DNA of 64,000 bases. Source: Chloroflexus aggregans DSM 9485. GTDB lineage: Bacteria > Chloroflexota > Chloroflexia > Chloroflexales > Chloroflexaceae. Position 1 is the first letter of the stretch. The number at the start of each line of letters is the position of its first letter. A program made the position numbers and the translations under genes. This document shows positions 17,515-25,882 of the stretch, piece by piece. The stretch lies in NCBI RefSeq assembly GCF_000021945.1, contig NC_011831.1, positions 3,919,353-3,983,352 on the forward strand, written 5' to 3'. The notes beneath the pieces are model-generated. The model was given only the letters and a program-made list of their open reading frames with translations, did no database searches and had not been told where the DNA came from.

Positions 17515-18270
17515 TCAAGCTAGCTGCCATTGCCGGCACGCAGCAACAAAATCGGTAAAGAGGGCGCGCCAGCGTGGTTCACTAGTGTCCCAGAGATGTT
17601 CAGGGTGACACTGAACGGCCAACAAATAATGATCGTCGGTCGTCTCAAATGCCTCGATAATTCCATCAGGGGCATAAGCGACGGGGCGCAAACCGGGAGC
17701 GAGAGTCTTGACCGCCTGATGGTGCATCGTATTACAGCCAATGTGTTCGGTGGTCAAGATGGTTGCCAAACGTGAGTCGGGGACGATAGTCAACGGATGG
17801 GTGAGTTCGGTCCAGGCGCGAGTACGGGTATTGGCGCGATGATCGAGCGTGGTAGCGACCTGAGAAGGAATATCCTGGTAGAGTGAGCCACCGAGTGCGA
17901 CATTAATCACTTGCAAGCCACGGCAAATACCGAGCAGCGGCTTACCGTCGGTGGCGGCCCAACGCGCGAGCGCCAACTCAACCGCATCGCGTTGTCGATC
18001 AACTGTGCCGAGGTGCGGATGTGGTTCTTCACCGTAATAGGCCGGATCGACATCATCGCCGCCGGGCAACAGAATACCGGCACAGCGATCGTACAGGGAT
18101 CGGATTGCGTCGAGGTCATCGGTAAGGTAAATAATCAGTGGAACGGCGCCGGCTGTTTCAAGCGCACGCAGATATGTAGGACGTACCGCCTGCAACTCGC
18201 GGTTGTCAGTGCCGACAACGCTTGACATAAGAGTAATACCGATGAGGGGACGTTGTGCGTGTATCATCAT
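17515..18270 (-). CDS. Gamma-glutamyl-gamma-aminobutyrate hydrolase family protein (peptidase C26)
   Basis: 251 residues, class I glutamine amidotransferase fold without a synthetase partner. The catalytic triad is visible: nucleophile Cys in PLLGICRGLQVINVALGG, and His-Glu in AVQCHPEHLWDTSE. DVDPAYYGEEPHP and DLDAIRSLYDRCAGILLPGG are family segments. PuuD-like enzymes release glutamate from gamma-glutamyl compounds such as gamma-Glu-GABA or polyglutamyl folates; the substrate here is unknown, and no other putrescine-catabolism genes are near. A close paralogue is directly upstream (18283-19035), so the pair is a tandem duplication. Start taken at 18270 (Met-Met); the second Met at 18267 is equally possible. 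Confidence 0.88.
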   Translation of the reverse strand: MMIHAQRPLIGITLMSSVVGTDNRELQAVRPTYLRALETAGAVPLIIYLTDDLDAIRSLYDRCAGILLPGGDDVDPAYYGEEPHPHLGTVDRQRDAVELALARWAATDGKPLLGICRGLQVINVALGGSLYQDIPSQVATTLDHRANTRTRAWTELTHPLTIVPDSRLATILTTEHIGCNTMHHQAVKTLAPGLRPVAYAPDGIIEAFETTDDHYLLAVQCHPEHLWDTSEPRWRALFTDFVAACRQWQLA

Positions 18271-18282
18271 TTGGTTTGCTGT

Positions 18283-19035
18283 TCAAGCTGCTCGACTTTG
18301 GCGGTGCATATCACGGCAACTTTCGACAAAAGCCGCAAAGAGGCCTTGCCAGCGTGGATCGGTCTCAGCTTGGAGGGCTTCAGGATGGCATTGCACACCG
18401 ACAATAAACCGAGTATCTTCGCTTTCAAGGGCTTCAATCACGCCATCTGGCGCCCACGCGACGGCACGTAGGCCGGGGGCGACACGACGGACTGCCTGGT
18501 GGTGGAGCGAATTGATCATCAAGTCGGTTGTACCCAAGAAGCGGGCGAGGCGGGCATCGGGCGTAATGGTCATCGTATGGGCCAAAAACGTCCAATCCTC
18601 GCGCACATACGACTCGTTATGGTCGATGGTGGATCCGAGTTGCGAAGGAATATCCTGATAGAGCGAGCCACCGAGTGCGACATTGATCAACTGGACACCA
18701 CGACAGATACCGAGCAACGGCTTATGATCGGCGGCGGCCCAGCGCGCAAGGCGTAGTTCGGCCATATCACGAGGCAGATCGATCACACCTAGTCGCTCGT
18801 GAGGTTGGTCGCCGTAGTGATTAGGCGATATATCGCCACCACCGGCGAGGAGCAACCCATCCAGACGGTCGTAAATGGCGCGCAGCGCAGTTGAGTCGAG
18901 CAGTGGTGGGATGAGTAATGGTGCGCCACCGGCGTGCAGCACAGCATCAACGTAGGTTTTGCGGTGACCATAGGAAGGTGGGCACCAGTCGCGGTCGTGG
19001 AAAGTACCGCACGATATTCCAATCAGAGGCGTCAT
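18283..19035 (-). CDS. Gamma-glutamyl-gamma-aminobutyrate hydrolase family protein, paralogue
   Basis: 250 residues from ATG 19035, chosen over 19050 because GGAGGA lies 7 nt before it and MTPLIGISCG is the usual N-terminus. The triad is complete: Cys in PLLGICRGVQLINVALGG, His-Glu in GVQCHPEALQAETDP. It is clearly similar to the next gene (LYQDIPSQ, RARWAA-type segments and the last 60 residues line up), but the substrate-facing N-terminal loop differs (TFHDRDWCPPSYGHR), which suggests altered specificity. It is first in a three-gene run ending in murI, with 12 bp between the paralogues. A role in cleaving gamma-glutamyl amides is inferred from the family. Confidence 0.87.
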   Translation of the reverse strand: MTPLIGISCGTFHDRDWCPPSYGHRKTYVDAVLHAGGAPLLIPPLLDSTALRAIYDRLDGLLLAGGGDISPNHYGDQPHERLGVIDLPRDMAELRLARWAAADHKPLLGICRGVQLINVALGGSLYQDIPSQLGSTIDHNESYVREDWTFLAHTMTITPDARLARFLGTTDLMINSLHHQAVRRVAPGLRAVAWAPDGVIEALESEDTRFIVGVQCHPEALQAETDPRWQGLFAAFVESCRDMHRQSRAA

Positions 19036-19120
19036 GCGCGCTTCCTCCATCGTAGCGATCCGTTATTATGAGTGCGCATTATAACACAAGACGCTTGCGA
19101 ATCATCGGTCGAGCGGCTGA

Positions 19121-21763
19121 TTAAGCCCGTTCGGCAGCAACCGGAAGCGCAATATAGAAGGTACTCCCTTGACCAACTGTGCTCTCAACCCAGATGTGCC
19201 CACCGAGCAATTGCACCAGTGGTTTAACAATCGACAGACCGAGACCGGTTCCACCGGCTTCTACTTTAAGCGGGTTTTCGGCGCGGAAGAAGCGGTCGAA
19301 AATGCGCGGGAGATCTTCAGGGCGAATCCCCACACCGGTATCACTGATACTGAGCAACAGATAGCGGTGATTCGTATGCAGTATACTACGCACCGGTTCA
19401 GGAAAATCAACATTCAGAATTTCGCGGGCGGCAATGGTGATTTTGCCACCGGCAGGCGTGTACTTTACGGCATTGAGTAGCACGTGATAGAGGATTTGGT
19501 GCAAGCGCATTGCGTCGGCCCGGATGAGTGGTAAACCGGGTGGAATCGAAATAGTCAATTGATGCTGGCGTTGGCTAATGTGCGATTGTAATTCGGCAAT
19601 CACACCACTTAGCGCCTCGGCAAGATGGAGTGAGCGCCATTCGAGTTCGATACTACCCGACTCGATCTTGGTAATTTCGAGCACATCGTTGATAAGGTTG
19701 ATCATGCGCTCGGTATTATTGTAAATCGTATTCACAAACTCGCGTTGGGTGTCATTCAACTGACCAAGACCACCCATCGCCAACAACTGGGTAAACCCTT
19801 TGATGGCCGTCATGGGGGTACGCAGTTCGTGTGACATCGTGCCGATAAACTCGTTTTTCATCCGGTCGGCCTCGACCTCGCGGGTAATATCGCGCAGTAC
19901 CAGCAACGCACCGAGGGTACGGTCATTTTCGTTGAGCACCGGACTCAGTGAAACATTGATCGTCGCATTCCCAATCGTCGTCGTCGTCGAAAAGGTACGC
20001 GGTGTGCCATCAGTGGTCAATGGCCGACGAAAGAGTTCCTCGAGCGGCAAGTCCGCAGCGTGGGTGCTGAGGCAATGCTGAATCAGATCGTGCATATTCC
20101 AGAGCAGGAGTTCTTCAATTGGACGGTGCAAAATGCGACCGGCTGCCTGATTCACGCTGAGGATACTACCGTGGATGTCGCATACCAGTACACCATCGAG
20201 CAGGCTTTGCAGGATGGCCGTAATCTGGCTCGTCTCACGCTGTTGACGTTCGAGCAATTCAGAGCGCCGGTTCGACTCATCGATAATCATACGGTACAGC
20301 TTTGCGTTATTGATCCCAATCGCGATGGTACCGGCGCAGGCGTTGAGCAACCGCACGTGCCCTTCGTGAAAAAAGTTGGGGCGCGAATGGGAGAGGGTCA
20401 TCACACCGAGCACCTCACCCTGCACGAAGAGTGGGACCGCGATCATCGAGCCTTCACGCTTGCGGTTACTACCGGGTATCGTTACCCACCGATCGTCTTG
20501 TTGCACATCGTTCACCAACACCGTCTGCCCGTGTTGCGCGGCCCAGCCGGCAATTCCCTGCCCAATTGCAAAACGAACCGTATTATCCGGGGTGACTTTT
20601 CGCCCCAAAATAGCCCGTGTTGCCAGCAAGCTCGGCGATTCCTCTTCGGTGAGTAAGATCGAGGCATGTTCAGCTTGCACGATATGTGCCAGCATTTCGA
20701 GCGAATTATTCAGAATAAGGTCAAGATCAAGCGAGCGATTTACTTCAGAGGCAATCGCGTGGAGGGTCGCGAGGCGATCTTTCTCCTCCTCCAATTCGTG
20801 TGTGCGTTCGATCACACGCTGTTCAAGTTCGGCGTTGAGGGTCCGGATCGTATGGTACAAATCAGCATTCTGCAATGCAATTGCAGCCTGGCTGGCGATG
20901 CTCTGCGCCAAATCCTGCATAAAGCGTAGATCGAGTGGATTATGACGTTCTTGCAGGGTCACTGCACCGATCACCCCTTCGCCACCGGTCATTGGAATCA
21001 CCAGCACGCTACATCCGGCTAAAAGCCATTGATGGCTGGGATCGGTTGGTGCAGTCGGCCAAAATGTGCCGGACGTACCGGTAAATGCAGCCTGGATCAC
21101 CGGGTTGGTCTCCGGTAAGACATACCCGACGGAAGGCCCTTCGGTGCTCCCACGACAGGCAACTACTCGAAACCGCCGGTCGCTATCGGTCAGCCAAAGG
21201 GCAACGTGATAAGCATCGGTGAGGCGGTGTAGGCTATCGATCACGATCTCGATCAATGCATCGTGGTCGAGCGTTGCCGAAAGACGTTGTGAAATGTCAT
21301 TCAGCGCTTTTAGTTGGAGGGCACGCTGGTCGGCGGCGGCTGAGGCAGCATCGAGACTAGCGGCAATAAATTCGCGCTCATGGATCAATTGGTTCGTGTG
21401 TTCCGACCATACCTCGGCCAGGGTTACAAGCGCGTGCTCGAACAACTGGGCGAGCGAATCGAGCGTAGCCGGATCGGCATGATCGTGCAGCAGGGCTGTG
21501 CGTGCAATCCGATGCAACTGATTGAGATGGCGCACAAGCGTGGGCAAATCAGCATCGCTTTGATCGGCGATCAACTCGCTGAACAACGCACGGAGCGATT
21601 GGTCATCGCCATTCGCCGCAGCAGTGAGCGCACGAGCAAACCGTTGGGGATCAAGGTAAGACAGAATCGCCACTGAACCTGTCGTGACATCGTGTAGATG
21701 AGACCACCATTGCAACAGGTTGTTTTGCTGCGTTTGTAACCAGTGGTTTAAGACGTGTTTCAT
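19121..21763 (-). CDS. Sensor histidine kinase (GAF-GAF-PAS-HisKA-HATPase)
   Basis: 880 residues, apparently cytosolic. A helical N-terminus of about 150 residues resembles an RsbR/globin-like sensor region but is not certain. Two GAF domains lie at about 165-310 and 345-490, joined by a coiled coil (LNAELEQRVIERTHELEEEK). A PAS domain lies at about 515-620, with the kinase core FIGTMSHELRTPMTAIKGFT (His645) and SDTGVGIRPEDLPRIFDRFF, then GGTGLGLSIVKPLVQLLGGH. No receiver is attached. It is the last gene of a run radA - PIN/TRAM - dtd - RsbT-like - PP2C - kinase, 21 bp after the phosphatase. The context ties it to a partner-switching module; the partner response regulator is not in this operon. 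Confidence 0.87.
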   Translation of the reverse strand: MKHVLNHWLQTQQNNLLQWWSHLHDVTTGSVAILSYLDPQRFARALTAAANGDDQSLRALFSELIADQSDADLPTLVRHLNQLHRIARTALLHDHADPATLDSLAQLFEHALVTLAEVWSEHTNQLIHEREFIAASLDAASAAADQRALQLKALNDISQRLSATLDHDALIEIVIDSLHRLTDAYHVALWLTDSDRRFRVVACRGSTEGPSVGYVLPETNPVIQAAFTGTSGTFWPTAPTDPSHQWLLAGCSVLVIPMTGGEGVIGAVTLQERHNPLDLRFMQDLAQSIASQAAIALQNADLYHTIRTLNAELEQRVIERTHELEEEKDRLATLHAIASEVNRSLDLDLILNNSLEMLAHIVQAEHASILLTEEESPSLLATRAILGRKVTPDNTVRFAIGQGIAGWAAQHGQTVLVNDVQQDDRWVTIPGSNRKREGSMIAVPLFVQGEVLGVMTLSHSRPNFFHEGHVRLLNACAGTIAIGINNAKLYRMIIDESNRRSELLERQQRETSQITAILQSLLDGVLVCDIHGSILSVNQAAGRILHRPIEELLLWNMHDLIQHCLSTHAADLPLEELFRRPLTTDGTPRTFSTTTTIGNATINVSLSPVLNENDRTLGALLVLRDITREVEADRMKNEFIGTMSHELRTPMTAIKGFTQLLAMGGLGQLNDTQREFVNTIYNNTERMINLINDVLEITKIESGSIELEWRSLHLAEALSGVIAELQSHISQRQHQLTISIPPGLPLIRADAMRLHQILYHVLLNAVKYTPAGGKITIAAREILNVDFPEPVRSILHTNHRYLLLSISDTGVGIRPEDLPRIFDRFFRAENPLKVEAGGTGLGLSIVKPLVQLLGGHIWVESTVGQGSTFYIALPVAAERA

Positions 21764-21784
21764 ATGTGCGCCAGGAGGCTTCCG

Positions 21785-22363
21785 TTATTCACAGCGTACC
21801 ACCACAACGGTTGCGTCATCGTTCTCTTTACCAAAGCGGGTCAGGATTTCTTCAGCAATCTGCTGTGGCGGTTGGCGTAGATCGGGTGGCGGTTCGGTAA
21901 CAAACCGACTGGTGATTCCATCACTGTATAAAACGAAAATGTCTCCCGAATTGTAGGTGTACGTGAGCCGTAGGAGTTGGGGTAAACGATAACCAACAAT
22001 ACCGTTTTTCGAGATCGGTTTAATCACGAGGTTGCTATACACGTGGACGCCGATATTACCGACACCGACGAATTCTGCCGTGCGGTTACGGTCGTCTATC
22101 CTCAGCAGCGCCATTACTGCACCACGGCTACCGGCGAGGGCGCGATCGGCACGTTGCATCAAGTCATTCAGATCAAGGTTCGGATGGCGCTCTAATACGG
22201 TGACTGCACGGCGAGCTGCGTCGGCAGCCGCGTCACCGCCGCCCAACCCGTCGATCACCGACACAAGCACCTGATCGGTATCGTATGGTAAGACAAGATA
22301 GGCATCACCGCTCACGTGCTGGCCTAGTTTCGGGCGTAATGCCGCTCCCCACGTAATCGTCAT
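21785..22363 (-). CDS. PP2C/SpoIIE-type serine phosphatase (RsbX-like)
   Basis: 192 residues, only a phosphatase domain. SGDAYLVLPYDTDQVLVSVI then DGLGGGDAAADAARRAV holds the metal-binding Asp-Gly, FVGVGNIGVHVYSNL is the central G-x-G-N-x-G strand, and DIFVLYSDGITSRF carries the second Asp-Gly motif. Small PP2C proteins of this type (RsbX, also seen in stressosome clusters) dephosphorylate antagonist proteins in partner-switching. The RsbT-like kinase gene ends 9 bp upstream, consistent with a kinase/phosphatase pair acting on a shared STAS-domain substrate. No STAS protein is encoded nearby, so the substrate must be elsewhere. Confidence 0.82.
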   Translation of the reverse strand: MTITWGAALRPKLGQHVSGDAYLVLPYDTDQVLVSVIDGLGGGDAAADAARRAVTVLERHPNLDLNDLMQRADRALAGSRGAVMALLRIDDRNRTAEFVGVGNIGVHVYSNLVIKPISKNGIVGYRLPQLLRLTYTYNSGDIFVLYSDGITSRFVTEPPPDLRQPPQQIAEEILTRFGKENDDATVVVVRCE

Positions 22364-22372
22364 ACTGCCTCA

Positions 22373-22792
22373 TCAACGGTGGCTTGTCCGCCATTTCACC
22401 GCCCGGACCGTCGTTCCGACGCCGGGTGTCGAATCAATATGAAAGTCATCCATCAACCGGCGTACTCCGGGCAACCCCGCGCCGAGTGAATGGATCGTGC
22501 TGTAGCCATCACGCAAGGCCAGCTCGACATCGGGGATGCCGGGACCGGTATCGCGTGACTCTACGGCCAGCCCGATCTGGGCGGGATCACGATGAACTTG
22601 GGTAAGCGTGATCTCACCGCCACCGGCGTGACGAATCAGATTGTGCGCCAGTTCGAGAATGCAGATTTCGATCCGAGTACGGTCGGTCTCACTAAATTGT
22701 AGTTCGTTAGCGAGTCGGCGACCGGCACTCAGCGCAACATAGACATCTGCTTCACGCTGAATGCGAAACGTTATCGATTCCATGCCCTTCAT
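22373..22792 (-). CDS. RsbT/RsbW-type anti-sigma serine kinase
   Basis: 139 residues, a single GHKL ATPase domain. EICILELAHNLIRHAG is the N-box (E-L-x-x-N), SRDTGPGIPDVELALRDGYS the G1 box, and HSLGAGLPGVRRLMDDFHID the G2/lid region typical of RsbT-like switch kinases. Such kinases phosphorylate STAS-domain antagonists to release or sequester a sigma factor or another partner. An ATG at 22783 is also possible. A TATAAT overlaps the first start codon on the minus strand (the run TATAATG), but the gene is more likely read through from dtd, 38 bp upstream. Together with the PP2C gene it forms a compact switch module. Confidence 0.83.
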   Translation of the reverse strand: MKGMESITFRIQREADVYVALSAGRRLANELQFSETDRTRIEICILELAHNLIRHAGGGEITLTQVHRDPAQIGLAVESRDTGPGIPDVELALRDGYSTIHSLGAGLPGVRRLMDDFHIDSTPGVGTTVRAVKWRTSHR

Positions 22793-22830
22793 TATACCGG
22801 AATTCGGAGAAAGGGGGTGTAACCATACGA

Positions 22831-23298
22831 CTACTTTGCCCGACGTGGTAAGCGTAATTCGGCACTATCCATCACAATCGTGACCGGGCCATCGTTGACG
22901 AGAGCAACCTGCATCATAGCACCAAAGACGCCGGTGGCAACCGGGATGCCGTATGTACGTAGCGCTGTGGTGAACGTATCGACCAGAGGAGCAGCGATTT
23001 CGGGTCGGGCAGCGGCGGTAAAACTCGGACGGCGGCCCTTGCGGGTGTCGGCATAGAGGGTAAACTGCGACACGACCAAGGCTGCGCCACCGGTATCGAG
23101 CAGCGAGAGATTAAATTTGCCTTCTTCATCGCTAAAAATACGAAGATGGGCGATCTTTTCGGCAAGGAGCGCAACATCGTCGAGCGTATCGGTCTGGTTG
23201 ACACCTAATAGAATAAGGAGACCGGGGCCAATCGCTCCTACAACTTGACCGGCTACCGTCACCGATGCTTCGGTGACACGCTGAATGACGGCACGCAT
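22831..23298 (-). CDS. dtd: D-aminoacyl-tRNA deacylase
   Basis: 155 residues, family length. It hydrolyses D-amino acids from mischarged tRNAs, keeping D-residues out of protein. [20 protein letters not shown] is the standard start, [19 protein letters not shown] holds the S-Q-F-T-L motif with the catalytic Thr region, and [12 protein letters not shown] the N-x-G-P-V-T motif of the cross-subunit Gly-cisPro pocket. The start overlaps the stop of the PIN/TRAM gene (TAATG), so translational coupling is likely. Confidence is high. Confidence 0.96.
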
Positions 23299-24398
23299 TA
23301 TTCCTCCTCAACTGGGACGGCAAACACCAGGCGACCGGTTTGGGTTTGGTGAATGCGGGTCACAATCACTTCAATCGTTTGTCCGATCAGATGACGGGCA
23401 TTTTCTACAATCACCGGCGTACCATCATCGAGATAACCAACCCCTTGCTGGCGCGTATTGCCCTCGTTGCGAATCAGCACGTGCAGTCGTTGGTCTTGCA
23501 TAACCGGTGGGCGGAGGGCATCACTCAACTGATTCATATTCAGGACAGTTATCCCTTGCAGACCGGCGACCCGATTGAGATTGTAATCGTTGGTGATAAT
23601 CGGGCAGTGGTATTGGCGCGCCAATTCGATCAGTTTGTCGTCAACCCGCAGTGCATCGGGTAGATCGTGGTTGATAATCTCGATAGGCAGCGGTGACGAT
23701 TGTTGCATCTGATTAAGCAACTCAAGCCCGCGGCGTCCCTTTTGGCGGCGGAGATCGTCGTTCGAGTCGGCCAATAGCTGAAGTTCGGTAAGAACAAACG
23801 AAGGCACCAAGAACATTCCCTCTAAAAATCCGGTACGGGCGACGGCAGCGATACGACCGTCGATGATTGCGCTCGTATCGAGCAAGTACCGACGTTGAGG
23901 TGTTTCTGGTGCTATTGGCGATACAGCTTCAGGTGAAGGTTTCGTTGGTGGAGTGGAAGCAGCGCGTTGTTGGCGGATGAGCGTGATCAGCTCTATCAGA
24001 TCATGTTTACGCAAGTACAAAATCGATGCACCGAAATAGACAAGAATTGCGGTAACAATGGTAGGGAAAAGGTTGCCATACGGTGCGGGTAATGTAGATA
24101 ATGGAACAGTTGCAAAGACACCGGCGAATAGACCGAGCATACACCCCATGATCACCAATATAACGTCGCTGAGTGGCACCGTGCGGGCTTGGCGAAAAAG
24201 TGAGCGAAGCGGATTGATAATTAAGCGCTGGGTGAGAATAAGACCAATCGAACCGCCGGCGATCGTGAGGAGCACCGTTGCCCAAATCTGCTCTGCATTC
24301 GGATTTGGGCCTGAGAGGGTACGGCCTAGCCAAAAACCGAGATAGGCCATCCAGCCGAAGCCGAGCCAACGCACAATAAAGTCGAGACTCAGTCGCAT
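23298..24398 (-). CDS. YacL-like integral membrane PIN/TRAM-domain nuclease
   Basis: 366 residues. Four hydrophobic segments lie in the first 150 ([68 protein letters not shown]). A PIN domain follows (about 178-300: [47 protein letters not shown]) with the acidic residues expected of a metal-dependent RNase. A TRAM domain (about 305-366) ends the protein. The architecture is that of Bacillus YacL and its homologues, which are usually next to radA and cluster with ispD/ispF; here it directly follows radA with a 3 bp gap. Membrane-tethered RNA cleavage is inferred from the domains. Confidence 0.9.
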
Positions 24399-24401
24399 GT
24401 C

Positions 24402-25799
24402 TCACCCTTGATCGGTTTCAGTCTGCGATGCGTTAGGTTTGCGGGTGAGGAGTTCAACAGCTTCAGTCAGCGACCGCACCGGCGTGATTGTCAAACCGGG
24501 GGGGGGTTCGAGCGTCGTATGGGCCGGTACCACTGCGTGGCGAAAGCCGAGTTTCGCCGCTTCGCTGAGGCGACGATCGATCTGGCTCACGCTACGCAAT
24601 TCTCCCGATAGACCAACTTCACCAAGACAGACCACGTCGGGGTCGATGCGCTGATTGCGGTACGACGAGGCAATTGCCAATGTCACGGCAAGATCGGCAG
24701 CCGGTTCACCGATCCGTAGTCCACCGACAATATTGACGTACAGGTCTTGATTAAACAGCGGTAAGCCAACCCGCTTCATCAACACGGCGGTCAGCATCAG
24801 CAAGCGGTTCAGGTCAAAGCCATTGGTCGTGCGGCGAGGTTGGGCATTAGCTGTATGAGAGGTTAGGGCCTGCACTTCAACCAGCAACGGGCGGGTCCCT
24901 TCGAGGGTCACGGCGACGGTGGAGCCGGGACTGTGGGTGTTGCGTTCGGCAAGAAAGACTTGTGATGGGTTGCGTACTTCGCGCAACCCATCACCGGCCA
25001 TTTCAAACACGCCAACCTCGTTGGTGCTCCCGAAGCGATTCTTCACGCCGCGCAAGAGACGAAATTGGTGAAATCGATCACCTTCGAGGTAGAGCACTAC
25101 ATCGACAATATGCTCCAGTACGCGCGGGCCGGCAATTGCCCCTTCTTTGGTAACATGACCGACTAACACTATCGGAATTGCCGTCTCTTTCGCCAGTTGC
25201 ATCAGGCGCAGCGCACCTTCGCGGACTTGCGAGACACTCCCGGCAGCGCTCGTCAATTCTGGCAGGTAAACGGTCTGGATCGAGTCGACGATCACCAGAC
25301 GTGGGCGCAGGGTACGGATGTGCTCGATAATCAAATCGAGTGACGTTTCGGCCAATATGAAGAGGTCATCGGCGGTAAGGCCAAGTCGTTCGGCACGCAT
25401 ACGAATCTGTTGAGCCGACTCTTCGGCGCTGACGTACAGGGCCGGGCCAACGCTGGCAGCAAAATGGGCGGCCACTTGGCCGAGTAACGTTGATTTTCCA
25501 ACACCGGGATCACCGCCGATCAAGACGACTGAACCGGGAACTAACCCGCCACCGAGGACGCGGGCGAACTCTTCAGCATAAACAGGTAATCGTTGAAAAT
25601 CGGCCAGTGGAATATCGCGTAGGCGCGTGGGTTGGTTCTGGCCGAGAGCAGTCGGGCGACCGGTACCGGTTGCGCGAGCAGGAGCGATCAATTGCTCAAC
25701 TAAACTATCCCATGCACCGCATTCTGGGCATCTGCCCATCCAGCGACTCTGCTGAGCACCACATTGTTGACAGACGAAGATAGTACGTGTTTTTGCCAT
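24402..25799 (-). CDS. radA: DNA repair protein RadA
   Basis: 465 residues. The N-terminal zinc finger reads FVCQQCGAQQSRWMGRCPEC (C-x2-C ... C-x2-C). The RecA-like core has GGDPGVGKSTLLGQVA (Walker A), VIVDSIQTVYLPE (Walker B) and the RadA-specific GVKNRFGSTNEVGVFEM (K-N-R-F-G). A C-terminal Lon-like domain follows (DLAVTLAIASSYRNQRID, EVGLSGELRSVSQI). RadA is a hexameric helicase that promotes branch migration in recombination. It heads a six-gene minus-strand run ending in the large histidine kinase at 19121. All signature motifs are present. Confidence 0.97.
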   Translation of the reverse strand: MAKTRTIFVCQQCGAQQSRWMGRCPECGAWDSLVEQLIAPARATGTGRPTALGQNQPTRLRDIPLADFQRLPVYAEEFARVLGGGLVPGSVVLIGGDPGVGKSTLLGQVAAHFAASVGPALYVSAEESAQQIRMRAERLGLTADDLFILAETSLDLIIEHIRTLRPRLVIVDSIQTVYLPELTSAAGSVSQVREGALRLMQLAKETAIPIVLVGHVTKEGAIAGPRVLEHIVDVVLYLEGDRFHQFRLLRGVKNRFGSTNEVGVFEMAGDGLREVRNPSQVFLAERNTHSPGSTVAVTLEGTRPLLVEVQALTSHTANAQPRRTTNGFDLNRLLMLTAVLMKRVGLPLFNQDLYVNIVGGLRIGEPAADLAVTLAIASSYRNQRIDPDVVCLGEVGLSGELRSVSQIDRRLSEAAKLGFRHAVVPAHTTLEPPPGLTITPVRSLTEAVELLTRKPNASQTETDQG

Positions 25800-25882
25800 A
25801 TGCTCATTATACCACCGCGCTTGCTCACCGATGGCATGTCCAGATAGTGGGAGATTTCAGGCGGCGGAGCGGTCTCGGCACA

